Assembly (NCBI GenBank): GCA_949825025.1
Contig: OX463783.1
Coordinates: 14,295,628-14,359,627 of the forward strand
Source: Siphlonurus alternatus
Lineage: Eukaryota; Arthropoda; Insecta; Ephemeroptera; Siphlonuridae
Direction: 5' to 3'
DNA length: 64,000 nt
Shown here: piece by piece, positions 37,191 through 48,769 of the stretch
How positions within the stretch are numbered: the stretch's first letter is position 1
Layout of the letters: the number at the start of each line of letters is the position of its first letter
The notes under the pieces: generated by a model
What the model was told of the DNA's origin: nothing
Database searches by the model: none
The model's input: only the letters and a program-made list of their open reading frames with translations
Translations under genes and position numbers: made by a program

Positions 37191-38564
37191 TAGTGTTTAA
37201 ATTTTTATAAAAAAAAAAAAAACGTACATCCGTTTGAAGATTTTTATTTTGACAAGATTAACAATTACAATTTGACTATAATTACAATCAAACACAATAG
37301 CGAAAAAAAAAAAGAGACACTATTTATTTATATCTCCATATTTTTGTATTATAAAATATTGTTGTCTCTTTTTTATAAAAATCACAAAATATTTGGGAAA
37401 ATATAATCTTCTTTATTTTATTTTAAATTTCCCAATTTACATTTTTTAAATTCATTGCTCAAACTTCCTGAGTATATATTATATTTTTTTGGCAACGAAT
37501 TTTTTCACATTTTTTTTTAATAATATTAATAATAATAATTACAATTATATGACACACTGACAATGTAGTCTTTGTACTTGCATTTAGAGATAATGATTTT
37601 TATTGAAATTATCTAAATGGTAAGTCAGGGGATATATAACCTTTTTTTGTTATTAATTATTTAGACAGTAATAAATATATTAGAAGAAAATTGGAAGATT
37701 TTTTTTTTTTACGAACATTTAACTATTTACCTAAATGAAATACAAATTTAATTTGAATTAAACATATAAGATTTTTAAGTGTTTGTATAATTTATATATT
37801 ATTACAAATGAACTTTTTTAATTTGCATAATCTCTAATTTAAGTACATTTTTTATTAAACCATTTTATATATTTTAATTTATGACACTGATTTTGGCACA
37901 AAACTGTATTGTTTAAATTTGTAATAAAATGTATAGCAAAACATTTTATAATTTAATTGTCATTTTAAGATAATACTTTTGTTAGTTCTTGTTTTTATAA
38001 TTAATTTGAGCACTAATTTACGTATTAAGTATTATTTTCTCTTTTTATTTAATGAAGTAATGAAATGAAGTTTAAAAAAAAAAAAACACAAATGGAGTGA
38101 TAAAAAGTTAAATAAATGTCTTTATAAAATAATATAATATTATCATTTTATGTATAATACATAACCTAAAAACATATTTGAGCTTTCATAACACAATTTT
38201 TGTTTTTTATCAATTACAATAAATTATTTACACATACACACAACAGACAGATTTTAAAAGTTTTTTTTTTGTAATAAACAAATAAGTAATTTATTATTTG
38301 ACAAGAAAATACAGCAAAAACAAAATTCATACATTCACAAATCTATACAATTTGAGCAACATTAACTAAATAAATTAATTTATATTTTGCAATTTTGTTC
38401 AAGTTTTTTTTTTTAAAAGTGGTAACTTTTACAATAGAAAAAAAAAATACAGAATTTGAAGATTATAGCGGCTTTGTGATTTTTATATTATTAATAAATA
38501 TATCTTATCAAGAACCTGAGATTTGTATGGTATAATAATACAAACACAAAAATACAGTAAAAAC

Positions 38565-38714
38565 TAGGTGCGGATCCAGGGGAGGAGGGGCTGCAGAAAT
38601 TTTGGATTTAACATGAGAAATATAGGCATTTCCCCCACTCCAACTTTTTTTTTTAACATTGGCCTTATGGATTCGAGGCAGCCCCTCCCGAAATTTTTTC
38701 TGGATCCGCGCCTG
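38565..38714. mobile_element. hAT-like MITE of 150 bp with 8-bp target duplication
   Basis: The ends are TAGGTGCGGATCCAG and CTGGATCCGCGCCTG. Directly outside lie GTAAAAAC (38557-38564) and GTAAAAGC (38715-38722), an 8-bp duplication with one mismatch. An 8-bp duplication and GGCGCGGATCCAG-type ends fit the hAT superfamily. The arms also pair through AGGGGCTGC and GCAGCCCCT. A small frame across it (38508-38729) is not a gene. Confidence 0.85.
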
Positions 38715-40059
38715 GTAAAAGCAATACAAAAAATTGAATAATATTATTTTATACAGTTTATGTATATTAGTATTTCCTGAGACTATAAAATTATTCTACT
38801 AACTATTTATGAACAAAAATAATAATAATTGAACAAGATATACATAAAATGCAGTCTCCAATATTATATTTTGTACTATAACAATATGCATATATACATA
38901 TAATCTTGTTAACAATTAAAAAACCCGTTTTAAGTTAAATTGTAAAAAAATTCTATTATGGTAAGACATAGATATTTTTATACAATTATTATAATAATTA
39001 TAATAGCAATAATTATTATTGCAAAAATTATTATTTTTATTATTATTTAAATCTATAAATTTGATTAAAGACAAATGGTATTATTTTATTTTAAAATCTA
39101 TAAGGTAAATATAAAAAAGAAGTACTATTGTTATCTAGATGAAATTATATATACATAATAACAATATTTTTAATTTAATATAATTATTACAAAATAAATA
39201 AATCAAAAGCTATGATTTAATAATATCACCATTCATTAGCTTTGTTTTAAATTAAATTGTTTTCTATTTAATATTTAGTAAAAATATTGTTTTATGTAAT
39301 AGAACAAAAAAATGTATAAATATTTTTAATACATTATACTGTTTATAACACAAAACATCTGGTAACCATTTTTTTAATTTGAAATATGAGCACATAATTT
39401 CTTTTTTGTTTTTTTTTTTTGTTTCGTACAACATCAATTCAAAAGGTACAACATATTAAATAACATTCACCTGATAGTGATCAAAAATATTTCACCTTTA
39501 TTTTGATTTAGAACACTTATCAGTTAAATATTGTATTTTAGAAATAAATATCAAACAAAAATTAATAAAAATTCAGCCTCTTAATGAAGGCTAAAGAATT
39601 TTTTTAAATTTAAGGTACACTTAATAAATTTATTTTGGCACTTACTATAATTTTCATTACATATATAATATTATATAGATTTCATTTTTTTTAAAGGTAT
39701 ACCAGTTTTTTAATAAATGCCAGTCTTATAATTATTTATACATTATAACAAATATTCCTGCAGTTATTTATTTTGACACATCATGTAGAGGTATTGTTTT
39801 TTAATGGAAATTAATTCTAAATTATGTTGCATTAATTACTATAGTCCAATATCGATTTAATTTATTTGACAATATGAAAAAATAAAAAATTATATAATTG
39901 CATCCCATAAATAGTGTTATATACATTGAAGAATTAATTTAATTATTTAACTTTAGTATATTAAATCTAAAACTTAAGACAGTAAAAACGTTACCATTAT
40001 TTGTAGGTGTTTAATACATCTACTAATACAGTTTACCGAGGCATATTTATTAAATTTTT

Positions 40060-40096
40060 ATTATTATTAGTCTTTTATTAAACACAAAAAGTGTTA
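40060..40096 (-). repeat. LINE 3'-end fragment
   Basis: TATTATTATTAGTCTTTTAT and the following TAAACACAAAAAGTGT match the 3' end of the LINE at 33075-33110 almost base for base. Only about 35 bases are present, so this is a dead-on-arrival copy. Confidence 0.7.
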
Positions 40097-40256
40097 AATT
40101 TTTATTAGATTATACACTGGGAGAACACCATGTTCCATTTACTTCTTTCAAAATTACAAATCTGAATCTGATAAGCAAATCAGCTAGGTGTAAACGATTA
40201 AGATGGTTTACAGTTCAAGGTTCAATAGCTCTCTCAAATACACTGAAAATTGTGTA

Positions 40257-40578
40257 ATGGAGTATCGACCTCAAATTTCTTTTATTGCAGAAATGGATAG
40301 AGGGTGCAAAGTTATGCTAACTTGATATTTTTTTCAGATTTTTTACAGCTCTAAAAGTATTTTTAAAAAATTATTGAAAGTCCTTTTTGTGACGTCACGA
40401 AGCGCCTCTCCTTAAGAAAAGAATAGGGTTTGCCGCCACGTGACGTCACAAAAAGGACTTTCAACAATTATTTAAAAATACTCCCAGGGCTGTAAAAAAG
40501 CTGAAAAAAATAAAGTTAGCATAACTTTGCACCCTCTATCCATTTCTGCAATAAAAAATTTTTAGGTCGATACTCCAT
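40257..40578. mobile_element. MITE, family D, complete copy (322 bp)
   Basis: The ends are ATGGAGTATCGACCT and AGGTCGATACTCCAT with TA on each side. The arms pair over about 140 bases, including TGCAGAAATGGATAGAGGGT and mirrored TGACGTCAC sites at 40390-40397 and 40441-40448. The centre keeps an intact CTCCTTAAGAAAA, the site that is interrupted in the 44 kb copy. It lies about 620 bases downstream of the last lola-type stop codon. Confidence 0.88.
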
Positions 40579-41200
40579 TATATGCAAATTTGGAGGAATT
40601 CTGTTTATCAAATTGTTTTTTTTTTTTACGAAAATAGAGGTAACATTAGTGCCTTCCTGATGTGTACATTTTCAGAGGTCTAGTTTGTTTTGCAACATAA
40701 TTTACAATTTCATTTCATGATTAATTAATTTTAAAAAAAATTGAGGTAAGTGATTCAGTCAGTAAATGAATGAAAAGAAAATATTTTCACAAAATTGTGT
40801 AACAGTCTATTTCAGTTTAATCCTGAGAAAAACGGGCGGAAATTACGTCACATTTTATATTTTTATGATAACCCGTGAAATGCTGACCGTACATTATATA
40901 TAAAATATATATATTTATATTTTGTATATTGTTACAGCAAAATGTATTAAACTAAAAGCAGTAAAAATTATTGATTGTAAATATATAATTTTTAAATAAT
41001 TTTAATTAAATAAATATGTATCAATTGACATGTCCCTAAAAAAAAATTATTACATTTCATAAAATTATATTTATATACAACTTATATAATTTAGAAAACA
41101 AATATTACCAAAAATACGACGAAAAAATTTTATGAAAGGAATGCATATAGTTTGCGAATAAGGAAAAGTACATACGGAGATGGTTCACACTGAGATGACG

Positions 41201-41406
41201 TCACAAGATGATATTTTTGTGTACGGAGCGAAGATGAGCGCTAAGATTTGGACGTCTTGTAAAATATCGATGACAAATTGGACACGAGAATCTTGGTTTC
41301 TTACCACACTCAAAATTTAAATGTCTCACCAAAGAACGACGTAATTTATAATCTCTTCCACAATTTGGGCAGCAGAAACGAAGATCGTTGTCACGTATTT
41401 TTGTAT
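41201..41406 (-). CDS. lola: lola-type alternative terminal exon g (last in the array)
   Basis: Acceptor TTTAATTTTCAG above 41406, then phase-1 entry and 67 codons to TGA. The peptide is short before the fingers. The first finger is CPNCGRDYKLRRSLVRHLNF followed by EC, so it has Cys-Cys-His-Cys ligands. The linker is GKKPRF. The second finger, CPICHRYFTRRPNLSAHLRS then VH, is C2H2. There is no in-frame ATG near the start, as expected for an internal-to-3' exon, so a start-codon search misses it. Its stop codon overlaps a TGACGTCA palindrome (41196-41203). Confidence 0.9.
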
Positions 41407-42886
41407 CTGAAAATTAAATAATAAAATTTAGGAACAAAACACCAACAAATAATAAAATATTTTAGGCACAAAACATAATAAATATTAAAATGTTGGGAAA
41501 AAAACGCAATAAATGATCAAAATTTAGAAACAAAATTTTGATAATAATCCAGGGTATGTATAGGCTATACATACCCTGATAATAATCAAAGTACGTACAG
41601 GTCTGTAATTAATTTTTTTCTCATTAAAAATTGCATTTGTGTGATGTCATGAACTCGATTATTAACCATAGTAAGTTTAACAAACAAAATCTCAAAACTA
41701 TTGAATTTTATGTTGATTTCTTTTCATTCAATTTATTTTAATTGCATTTATTTCATGAGAGTAAATCGATGCTGTGTTTTTCAATTAAAGTTACTTGAAA
41801 TAAAGGTTACCATGTAAAAATTACGATTATAAGAAAAAATTCTGATCGGAAAATTAATTAAATGAAGTGATGTTATTCTTGTACAACCTCTTATGTTAAA
41901 AAAATATTTTAATGGTTTTGGATCTGGTTCGCATCCTCAAATACGTAAATTTAAGCCCGTTTTCTTTTCATTAACATGTTATTTAATTTAAATAATCGAT
42001 ATACGTTAAGCAGTTTGGTTTAAAAAAGTGCGAAACTCACGATTATAGTACGGTATGTTTACAAGAGCATTTAGGAAAAGGAAAATATTGGTTAGATTCA
42101 ATCATGCTTTGAGAAAGAAGTCTTTAATAAAAGGTTCAAAGAAGGAAGAATTAGTATACAGAATACAATTAATGAGTTAATATAACAGACACAATGAAAT
42201 CACATAAAATAATAGGACGATATATACAAAGTTATTGATGATGGGATTAATTTCAGGTATATAATAAACACACCTTATCTTAATTTATAACTTAATTATT
42301 TGTTTTTATCATATTTCAAAAATAACATTTGTATGCCATTAATATAAAAAAAAAACAAGCTAAAAAACTACGTTTCTAATTAATATAAAATCACTCCCTA
42401 CAGGTAAGTTGTTCAAATAATGCGATGGGTAAATCAAAAATTAATGAAAATGTTTAATTTATTTACTCATGATCAATAATTTCAATTTATTGGAGTGTAA
42501 AATTAATTAGAAACGCTTTCTGTTTAAAAATTACTTTTTTTAAAACAAAGTAAAAGAAACTTGGCTACAACTACAAAAAAGTGATATTCCCTCCGAAAGT
42601 ATGAAGTTTTGGAAGTTTGTGGATATTTGTAATTCAGTTTTGAAACTTTATTTGCAGAGAGAACTAATGACAATTTCAACATTGAAGTACGAATAGGAAG
42701 ACCAGAACTCTTCACTATGAACTAATTTTCATTTAAGGTCGAAATTTAACCCTAAATGAGCAAAGATACCAAACTGTGATGCATATTTGGGTACAATTTT
42801 ACAGCCTTAAGTGGAAAACCTAATGGACAGCGTGCATTACGATTTTTATTGCGTATTTACCACGAATTATGTATTATCAATTTCTT

Positions 42887-43090
42887 TCAGATTTCTTTTA
42901 GCTTCTTAAAATCCTTGAAACTGTATTGTAAAACGCTGTGACGTCATAGTCATGCAACGTCTTTCCTAATTCCCTATACTTGCGTGTTAAATATTTGCAT
43001 GACTATGACGTCACAGCTCTTCCTCCTCGATTTTGAGGATATTATAGGGCTAAAAAAGATTGACAATACGTAACTCGAAGTCCTTTAATC
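42887..43090. mobile_element. MITE-like palindrome, family N, downstream of exon f
   Basis: CTGTGACGTCATAGTCATGC pairs with GCATGACTATGACGTCACAG, and outer arms (GATTTCTTTTAGC, TTGACAATACGTAACTCGA) resemble other family N copies. It lies within 150-350 bases downstream of the exon f stop codon, so it is probably transcribed in that isoform's 3' region. Outer ends are approximate. Confidence 0.65.
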
Positions 43091-43237
43091 AAATATGGAT
43101 AAAAAAATTCATGCAGGCTGTACATTTGGTCTATTAATTAGGTTGCATCAAAAGTGATTATAATTTCGGAGCGAATAAATTTGACTATAATTACAAAAAA
43201 AAAATAATAAAATTCTTACTATTTTAAAGATCTTTCT

Positions 43238-43518
43238 TCAATGATTTGCTGCTGCTTCAATTTGATTGAAGTGTGTTCTTTGATGATCCCTCAAATGATG
43301 ACGATGTTTAAATTTTTTGGTGCACCACATGCACTCAAATCTCGGTCTTACGCCACATTCCAAGCGTAAATGTCTCATCAGATTACATTTATGGTTGTAA
43401 AGTCTGCCACAACGATGACATGGAAATGGTGGTCCTAAACCTCGAATATGCGCCAATGCAGAAGCTAAACTTGGTAAACTTAAAGCTTCCATCTTGAGAC
43501 CACGACGTAATACTGTAC
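43238..43518 (-). CDS. lola: lola-type alternative terminal exon f
   Basis: Acceptor CTTTTTTTTAG above 43518, phase-1 entry, 92 codons and a stop. The lead-in is short and hydrophobic (MEALSLPSLASALAHIRGLG). The first finger is CHRCGRLYNHKCNLMRHLRL then EC (C2HC), the linker is GVRPRF, and the second finger is CMWCTKKFKHRHHLRDHQRT then H (C2H2). The RHLRLECGV-PRFEC core is the most conserved part of lola isoforms. The methionine in the lead-in is internal and is not the translation start. Confidence 0.93.
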
Positions 43519-43975
43519 CTAAAAAAAAGACATCATAAATTAATTATAATTTTTTAATAATAAAAATACTATTTTAAAAAAAATCTATACTACTGATATA
43601 GAAAAAAAAACACAATAATTATTATAAAAAAAAAATGAAAAATAATTTTTTTGCTTCACTTAAATATAAATAATAAAAAATTAATTACCAATATTTTTGT
43701 GTTTTTGTAAATAACTTCACAAAATACTTCACCGTTTTTTTTTTTTGTTTTTTTTTGTTTATACATATCATTCCCATGCACACGAAATATAATAATAATT
43801 ATTTTATAATTTAATTATTATAAAAAAGGGGAATAAAAAACCACACACAAGCATTCAAGTTTTATAATATTTATTGCTATAATTTATTTTACACAATGAT
43901 TGTGGATTCTCTTTTGAAATTATTTGTAGTATAATATACATCGCATAAAATTTAGTTACTTGCGTCATTATTTTA

Positions 43976-44621
43976 ATGGAGTATCGACCTCAATTTTTTT
44001 TTTTTATTGCAGAAATGGATAGAGCGTGCAAAGTTATGCTACCCTGATTTTTTTTTCAGATTTTTTAGAGCCCGGAAACTTTTTTTAAAAAATTATTGAA
44101 ATTCGTTTTTGTGACGTCACGAGGCGGCAAGTCCTATCTTTTTCTTAAAGGTGAACTGAAGGGATTGCTTTTTTTTTCCATTAGGGAACCTTATATTACC
44201 TATCCCATCCATCTGCACTAATTTTTTCATGGCAGATTCGCCGATCGCCGCTCCCTCGGCAGTTTCCGCGGTCGCTCGCGTGTTTTTCCACGGCGGCGAG
44301 TTTTAAGTCAACCAACCGTCGCTAATACGTCACAACTTCACTTTTTCACTAATTGTCCTACAGCAGCACAATAAGTATCTGCCATGAAAAAATTAGTGCA
44401 GATGGATGGGATAGGTAATATAAGGTTCCCTAAAGGGAAAAAAAAGCAATCCCTTCAGTTCACCTTTAAGGAGCGGCGTCTCGTGACGTCACAAAAAGAA
44501 CTTTCAATAATTATTTAAAAATAGTACCCGGGCTCTAAAAAATCTGAAAAAAATCAGGGTAGCATAACTTTGCACGCTCTATCCATTTCTGCAATAAAAA
44601 AAATTGAGGTCGATACTCCAT
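43976..44621. mobile_element. MITE, family D, copy interrupted by another MITE (646 bp)
   Basis: The ends ATGGAGTATCGACCTCAA and its complement are flanked by TA. The arms match the 40257 copy, with TGACGTCA at 44112-44119 and 44484-44491. The central TTAA is split by the 317-bp element at 44149-44465. It lies in the intron between lola-type exons e and f. Confidence 0.88.
44149..44465. mobile_element. TTAA-flanked MITE nested in family D (317 bp)
   Basis: Exactly flanked by TTAA (44145-44148 and 44466-44469). The ends are AGGTGAACTGAAGGGATTGC and GCAATCCCTTCAGTTCACCT, and the arms continue through AGGGAACCTTATATTACC and CATGGCAGAT. The middle is GC-rich (CGATCGCCGCTCCCTCGGC). The uninterrupted sister copy at 40.26 kb shows the empty site CTCCTTAAGAAAA. 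piggyBac-type mobilisation is inferred from the target site. Confidence 0.93.
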
Positions 44622-44849
44622 TATACTGTACTCTGATTTAAGAGTGGGTAACACGAAAAACAAAGAGAAAAAATATAACATCATTTGATACTCTCCAGTC
44701 TCCATTGACAGATTTAAAAAAAAAAAGTAAATAGTTCCCTCCTTTTTCACCCTTTTGACTTCGATTTTTAGTCGCATTTCACTGAACTAAAGTCATATTT
44801 ACAACTAAATCAACAAAGGGTTAAACAGCACAAAATTTTGTTATTGCAT

Positions 44850-45095
44850 ATTTGGATAGAGGACCTTTAGTTATGTGTTGTCAATTTTTTTCAGATTTTT
44901 TTTTTTAACCTTCAAAATCGTGCTGCAAATCGTTGCAATGTTATTATATTGTTATGTCACGCCTGTCCCTATGCTTGAGTCTTTAATATTTGCATGACTA
45001 TTACGTCACAGGTCACAGCGTAACATTAAAGGGTGATCCCAAGAAGCAGAAGATACATATTACGTCAAAGTCCTCTTATTGATATATGCAAAATA
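44850..45095. mobile_element. MITE-like palindrome, family N
   Basis: Begins TGCATATTTGGATAGAGGAC and ends with a related AAGTCCTCTTATTGATATAT then GCAA. A TTTGCATGACTATTACGTCA block corresponds to the core of the other family N copies. Pairing is imperfect, so this is an old copy. Confidence 0.6.
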
Positions 45096-45384
45096 ATACA
45101 GATTGTACATTTAAAACTGGTATTATATGGCAATACAAAAATTAAATTGACTTAATTCCTTTTTATTTTTTTTTAAAGAATACTATTTTAGCATTCATGA
45201 GCCTTATATCACTATATTACACAAGTACTATTATGCAGTGACATTATGAATTCAAACTATTTACAAGATTGGTTGGTATTTTGGGGCAATTGACACATTT
45301 TGGTCATGTATGCCCCCAAAACTATTTACAAGATAAGCATTAAAATTAATATATTACTTTTTTTTCAAAACTATAACTCAAATT

Positions 45385-45725
45385 CTACTTTTTATTTTTC
45401 ATTAAATTCATTAATTCAGCCATTGGTTTTTCATGAATATCATTTAAATGTCTTTTCATTGTAAAATGATATGAAAATTTTTTACGACACACTGGACATG
45501 AAAATTGTTTATTTTTATGACAAATATTATTTTGATGTCTAACTAGACTATTGTTGCATTGATAAGATCTGTCGCAAAACTGACAAATAAATGGAGGTCT
45601 GTTAATTGTTGTTGCTTGAATTGTCTCAATGTTGTTGGGAGGATGATGTTCTTCAGTTAACCATGCATCTTCATCTATTGTTAATTCTTCTTCATGTTTT
45701 GCTGGATAATTGTTGTAGTCATCAT
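45385..45725 (-). CDS. lola: lola-type alternative terminal exon e
   Basis: Acceptor GCAATTTTCAG above 45725, phase-1 entry, 112 codons and a stop. The lead-in is acidic (DDDYNNYPAKHEEELTIDED). The first finger is CQFCDRSYQCNNSLVRHQNN then IC, still C2HC. The linker is HKNKQF instead of the usual CG(V/I)EPRF. The second finger is CPVCRKKFSYHFTMKRHLND then IH (C2H2). A short tail ends MKNKK. It is the most diverged member of the array in finger one and in the linker. Confidence 0.9.
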
Positions 45726-46763
45726 CTGAAAATTGCATTGTTGTCTTAATTTTTATTTTATTTTTATATATATCACAAAAGTGCTTATGTGCATGTATAG
45801 TTAAAAAAATAATTGATAAAAAAATTGTGAAAGCAAAATTGAAACTACTATAAGCTTAACATATTCTATAATAAGCAAAAGTGATTTTAATGCAAATTAA
45901 AAATTTATATACTGTATAATTTATTTATTAACAGCATTAACCCACTGAAAGAGTATTAAAGTTACAATTATAAAACTTGTGGATTTTAGCATAGAAATTT
46001 TTAGTAAAAAATATTGATTAAAATTTCAGTAACTAACTCTGATACCAAACAAATTCTGAGCTAAAATATAATACTAGACCAAGTTCTTGTTGCGACTTAA
46101 ATTTGCTACCTATAATAACAATGTTAATTATTTTAGGTGCAGCAAAGCTAAACATATCCATTGTTTGTCAATGATAATAAAATTAACAAATATCACATTT
46201 TAATTAAGACATTTTTTTAAGAATAAGAAAATAGTTATAACAATTTACTAACTAGATAAAAACAATGAATATGTCAATAATATTTTAATTGGTAATTTTA
46301 AAGTACCATAATATTATGATGTGAGTATAATATTATATATGGTGTGGATGAGTCATAATACGTACATGTTCTGTGATTGGTCCATAGTTAGAGTGAATGG
46401 GGATGATGTTGTGATGATGGGGGGTTGCTATGCAACGATGATGCACTGTTATTGATTTTTTCATCAAGCTACAAAAAAGTGCATTTTTCTAAATACTTCA
46501 ATCCTTATAGTAAAACTAGTTTATATTCATACTATGAAATTATACTGGCCTTCTTATAAATATTATATTTAATTATGATTCCATTATCGTATGCATGATG
46601 AAAATATATCATGATCATTATAATATGTTAGTGGTATATTACAAATAAAATTTATAGCAATAAAATTTAAAAAATTTCATTTTATTTTATTTAAAAAAAT
46701 TATATAACATTATTTTTTAATAAAAAATAATATACAAAATAATACATTTAATACTTAATAATA

Positions 46764-46914
46764 GGCCTGTTCGTAAACCCTGCTCGGTGTACTCTGAGCA
46801 AGTTTACGAACAAAAATCGTGACGTCATTTGCACTGCACTCCCTACACCACCATCTGCGCTGGTGTAAGAAAACGATGTAAAAGTGTACACCGAGCAGGG
46901 TTTACGAACAGGCC
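46764..46914. mobile_element. TA-flanked palindromic MITE (151 bp)
   Basis: The ends GGCCTGTTCGTAAACCCTGC and GCAGGGTTTACGAACAGGCC are perfect inverted repeats, flanked by TA. The arms continue with TCGGTGTACTC and GTGTACACCGA. It contains a TGACGTCA site at 46820-46827. The near-perfect arms suggest a young insertion. It lies in the intron between lola-type exons d and e. Confidence 0.9.
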
Positions 46915-47184
46915 TATCATGTTGATTTACGACATAAAAAAATATTAGTAATAATATAAAGATAATTGTATTCTTTGCATATATAATTAGATACTAAATT
47001 GTAAATTATTGCTTCAATTTCTTAATCTCAACAATTATTATTAAATATTGTCGTTCAATAATTTAATAACTTTTTTCTTTATTATTGTTCATTTCGTTGC
47101 AAAACAGGACTATCTGTCGAGTTATAAAAAATAAACACACTAATATATACGGAACAGAATGTCCAAGTATTCATTTAAACTTAA

Positions 47185-47562
47185 GGTAGAGATAACGCCG
47201 AACAGCTGTTCGACGTAATCCCCTTTGATTAACATGTAAACAACCATAGCAAATTGACAAAAATTCTGAAATTTTTTTTAGAGGCAGATATTAGTGCCTA
47301 AAAGACATAGAAAAAATTTCAAAATAATTTAACGAGCCGAATTTTTTTAATTAATTTTTTTAATTTTCAGCATAGGACTTTCCCATGGAGAGCCAAACTA
47401 AAAAATTAATTTAAAAAATCGGCTCGTTAAATGTTTTTGAAACTTTTTCTATGACTTTTAATCTGCCTCTCAAAAAAATTTCAGAATTTTTGTCAATTTG
47501 CTAAGGTTTACATGTTAATCAAAAGGGATTACGTCGAACAGCTGTTCGACGTTATCTCTACC
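47185..47562. mobile_element. TTAA-flanked MITE, family E copy 2 (378 bp)
   Basis: Flanked by TTAA (47181-47184 and 47563-47566). The ends are GGTAGAGATAACGCCGAACA and its complement, with the CGAACAGCTGTTCG palindrome in both arms. It matches copies 1 and 3 along the whole length. Confidence 0.92.
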
Positions 47563-47651
47563 TTAAAACAATAAACTACAACATAACAAAAATCAATAGC
47601 TGCATAGATAGCAATGTTCTTCGATTTTTTTATTGTTTTGTTACACTCGTC

Positions 47652-47754
47652 GGCTTGGAAAATTTCTAGTTTTGTTAATCACCATTCATCCTGTGTTTAA
47701 CTTACAGTGCATAGTTATTAACTGACAAGACTGCAAACGGAAATTTTCCAAGGT
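47652..47754. mobile_element. Short palindromic element, relative of 12049-12152
   Basis: CTTGGAAAATTTCTAGTTTT on the left and GCAAACGGAAATTTTCCAAG on the right form the arms. The loop contains a CACCAT..CCTGTGTT block similar to that of the 12 kb copy. Confidence 0.6.
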
Positions 47755-48228
47755 TCTTATTTTTTTTATTTTCTAGTCCGCAAAATGGGAGCGGAAATTC
47801 GAGAAAATGATGTAACTCTAACGGACGTAATCTAAGATGTTATATAAAATGAAGTTTTATAATATTCGATTTCCTCTTCAAATCAGGCAGGAAAGCTACT
47901 AACATTACAAAAAGGATGATTATTGAAATGTAACTTTTTCTATAATTATAAAATGGACTTATAATTTTCAACATTCGATAAAAACTTTTAAGATAACAAT
48001 GACGTCTTTTTCAATTAAAATTATAATTAATACAAAAATAAGTTATCATCAACTTCAAAATCAAATAAATTACATTGGAACTAATGGTTCTACTATTTAA
48101 ATTATGTGTTTGATAAGAAATAAAATTCTTTATAAAAAAATTCAATAATTGATAACATGTAAGCGAGGCACAAAAATCTTCAAAATTCTGACTACATATA
48201 TAACTTGAAGTCTTCTATTGGTTATTAA

Positions 48229-48627
48229 GGTAGAGATAACGTCTATCAGCTGTTTTTTTTTTTTTTTTGCTCCATTTGATTAACATGTAAACCTTAGCAA
48301 ATTCACAAAAATTCTGAAATTTTTTTGAGAGGCAGATATTAGTGCCTAAAAGCTACAGAAAAAGTTTCAAAGCAATTTAATGAGTCAAATTTTTTTAATT
48401 ATTTTTTTAGTTTGTCTCTTCATGGGAAAGCCCTATGTTGAAAATTAAATAAAATAATTGAAAAAAATCGACTGGTTAAATAGTTTTGAAATTTTTTCTA
48501 TGGCTTTTAAGCACTAATATCTGCCTCTCAAAAAATGTTCAGAATTTTTGTGAATTTGATAAGGTTTACAAGTTAATCAAATGGAGCTAAAAAAAAAAAA
48601 AAAAAGCTGATTGACATTATCTCTATC
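48229..48627. mobile_element. MITE, family E copy 3 (about 399 bp)
   Basis: Left TTAA at 48225-48228; the right target copy is mutated to TTAC. The ends are GGTAGAGATAACGTC and GACATTATCTCTATC. Poly(T) and poly(A) runs replace part of the CAGCTGTTCG block in mirrored positions. It ends only about 140 bases downstream of the exon d stop codon, so it is likely within that isoform's 3' untranslated region. Confidence 0.88.
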
Positions 48628-48769
48628 TTACATATATATGGTATGATTTAGTAAATATATTTTCACTACTGCAGATATTATTATCATAAAAAACATTTGT
48701 TATTTTAAAATCTCATAATGACTCAATTGATTTTGTCAAATATCCAGTTTTGAAGCTAATGATTTATCT

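Noticed and set aside
38508..38729. 73-residue minus-strand frame
   Set aside because: Covers the hAT-like MITE and its flanks; no independent support.
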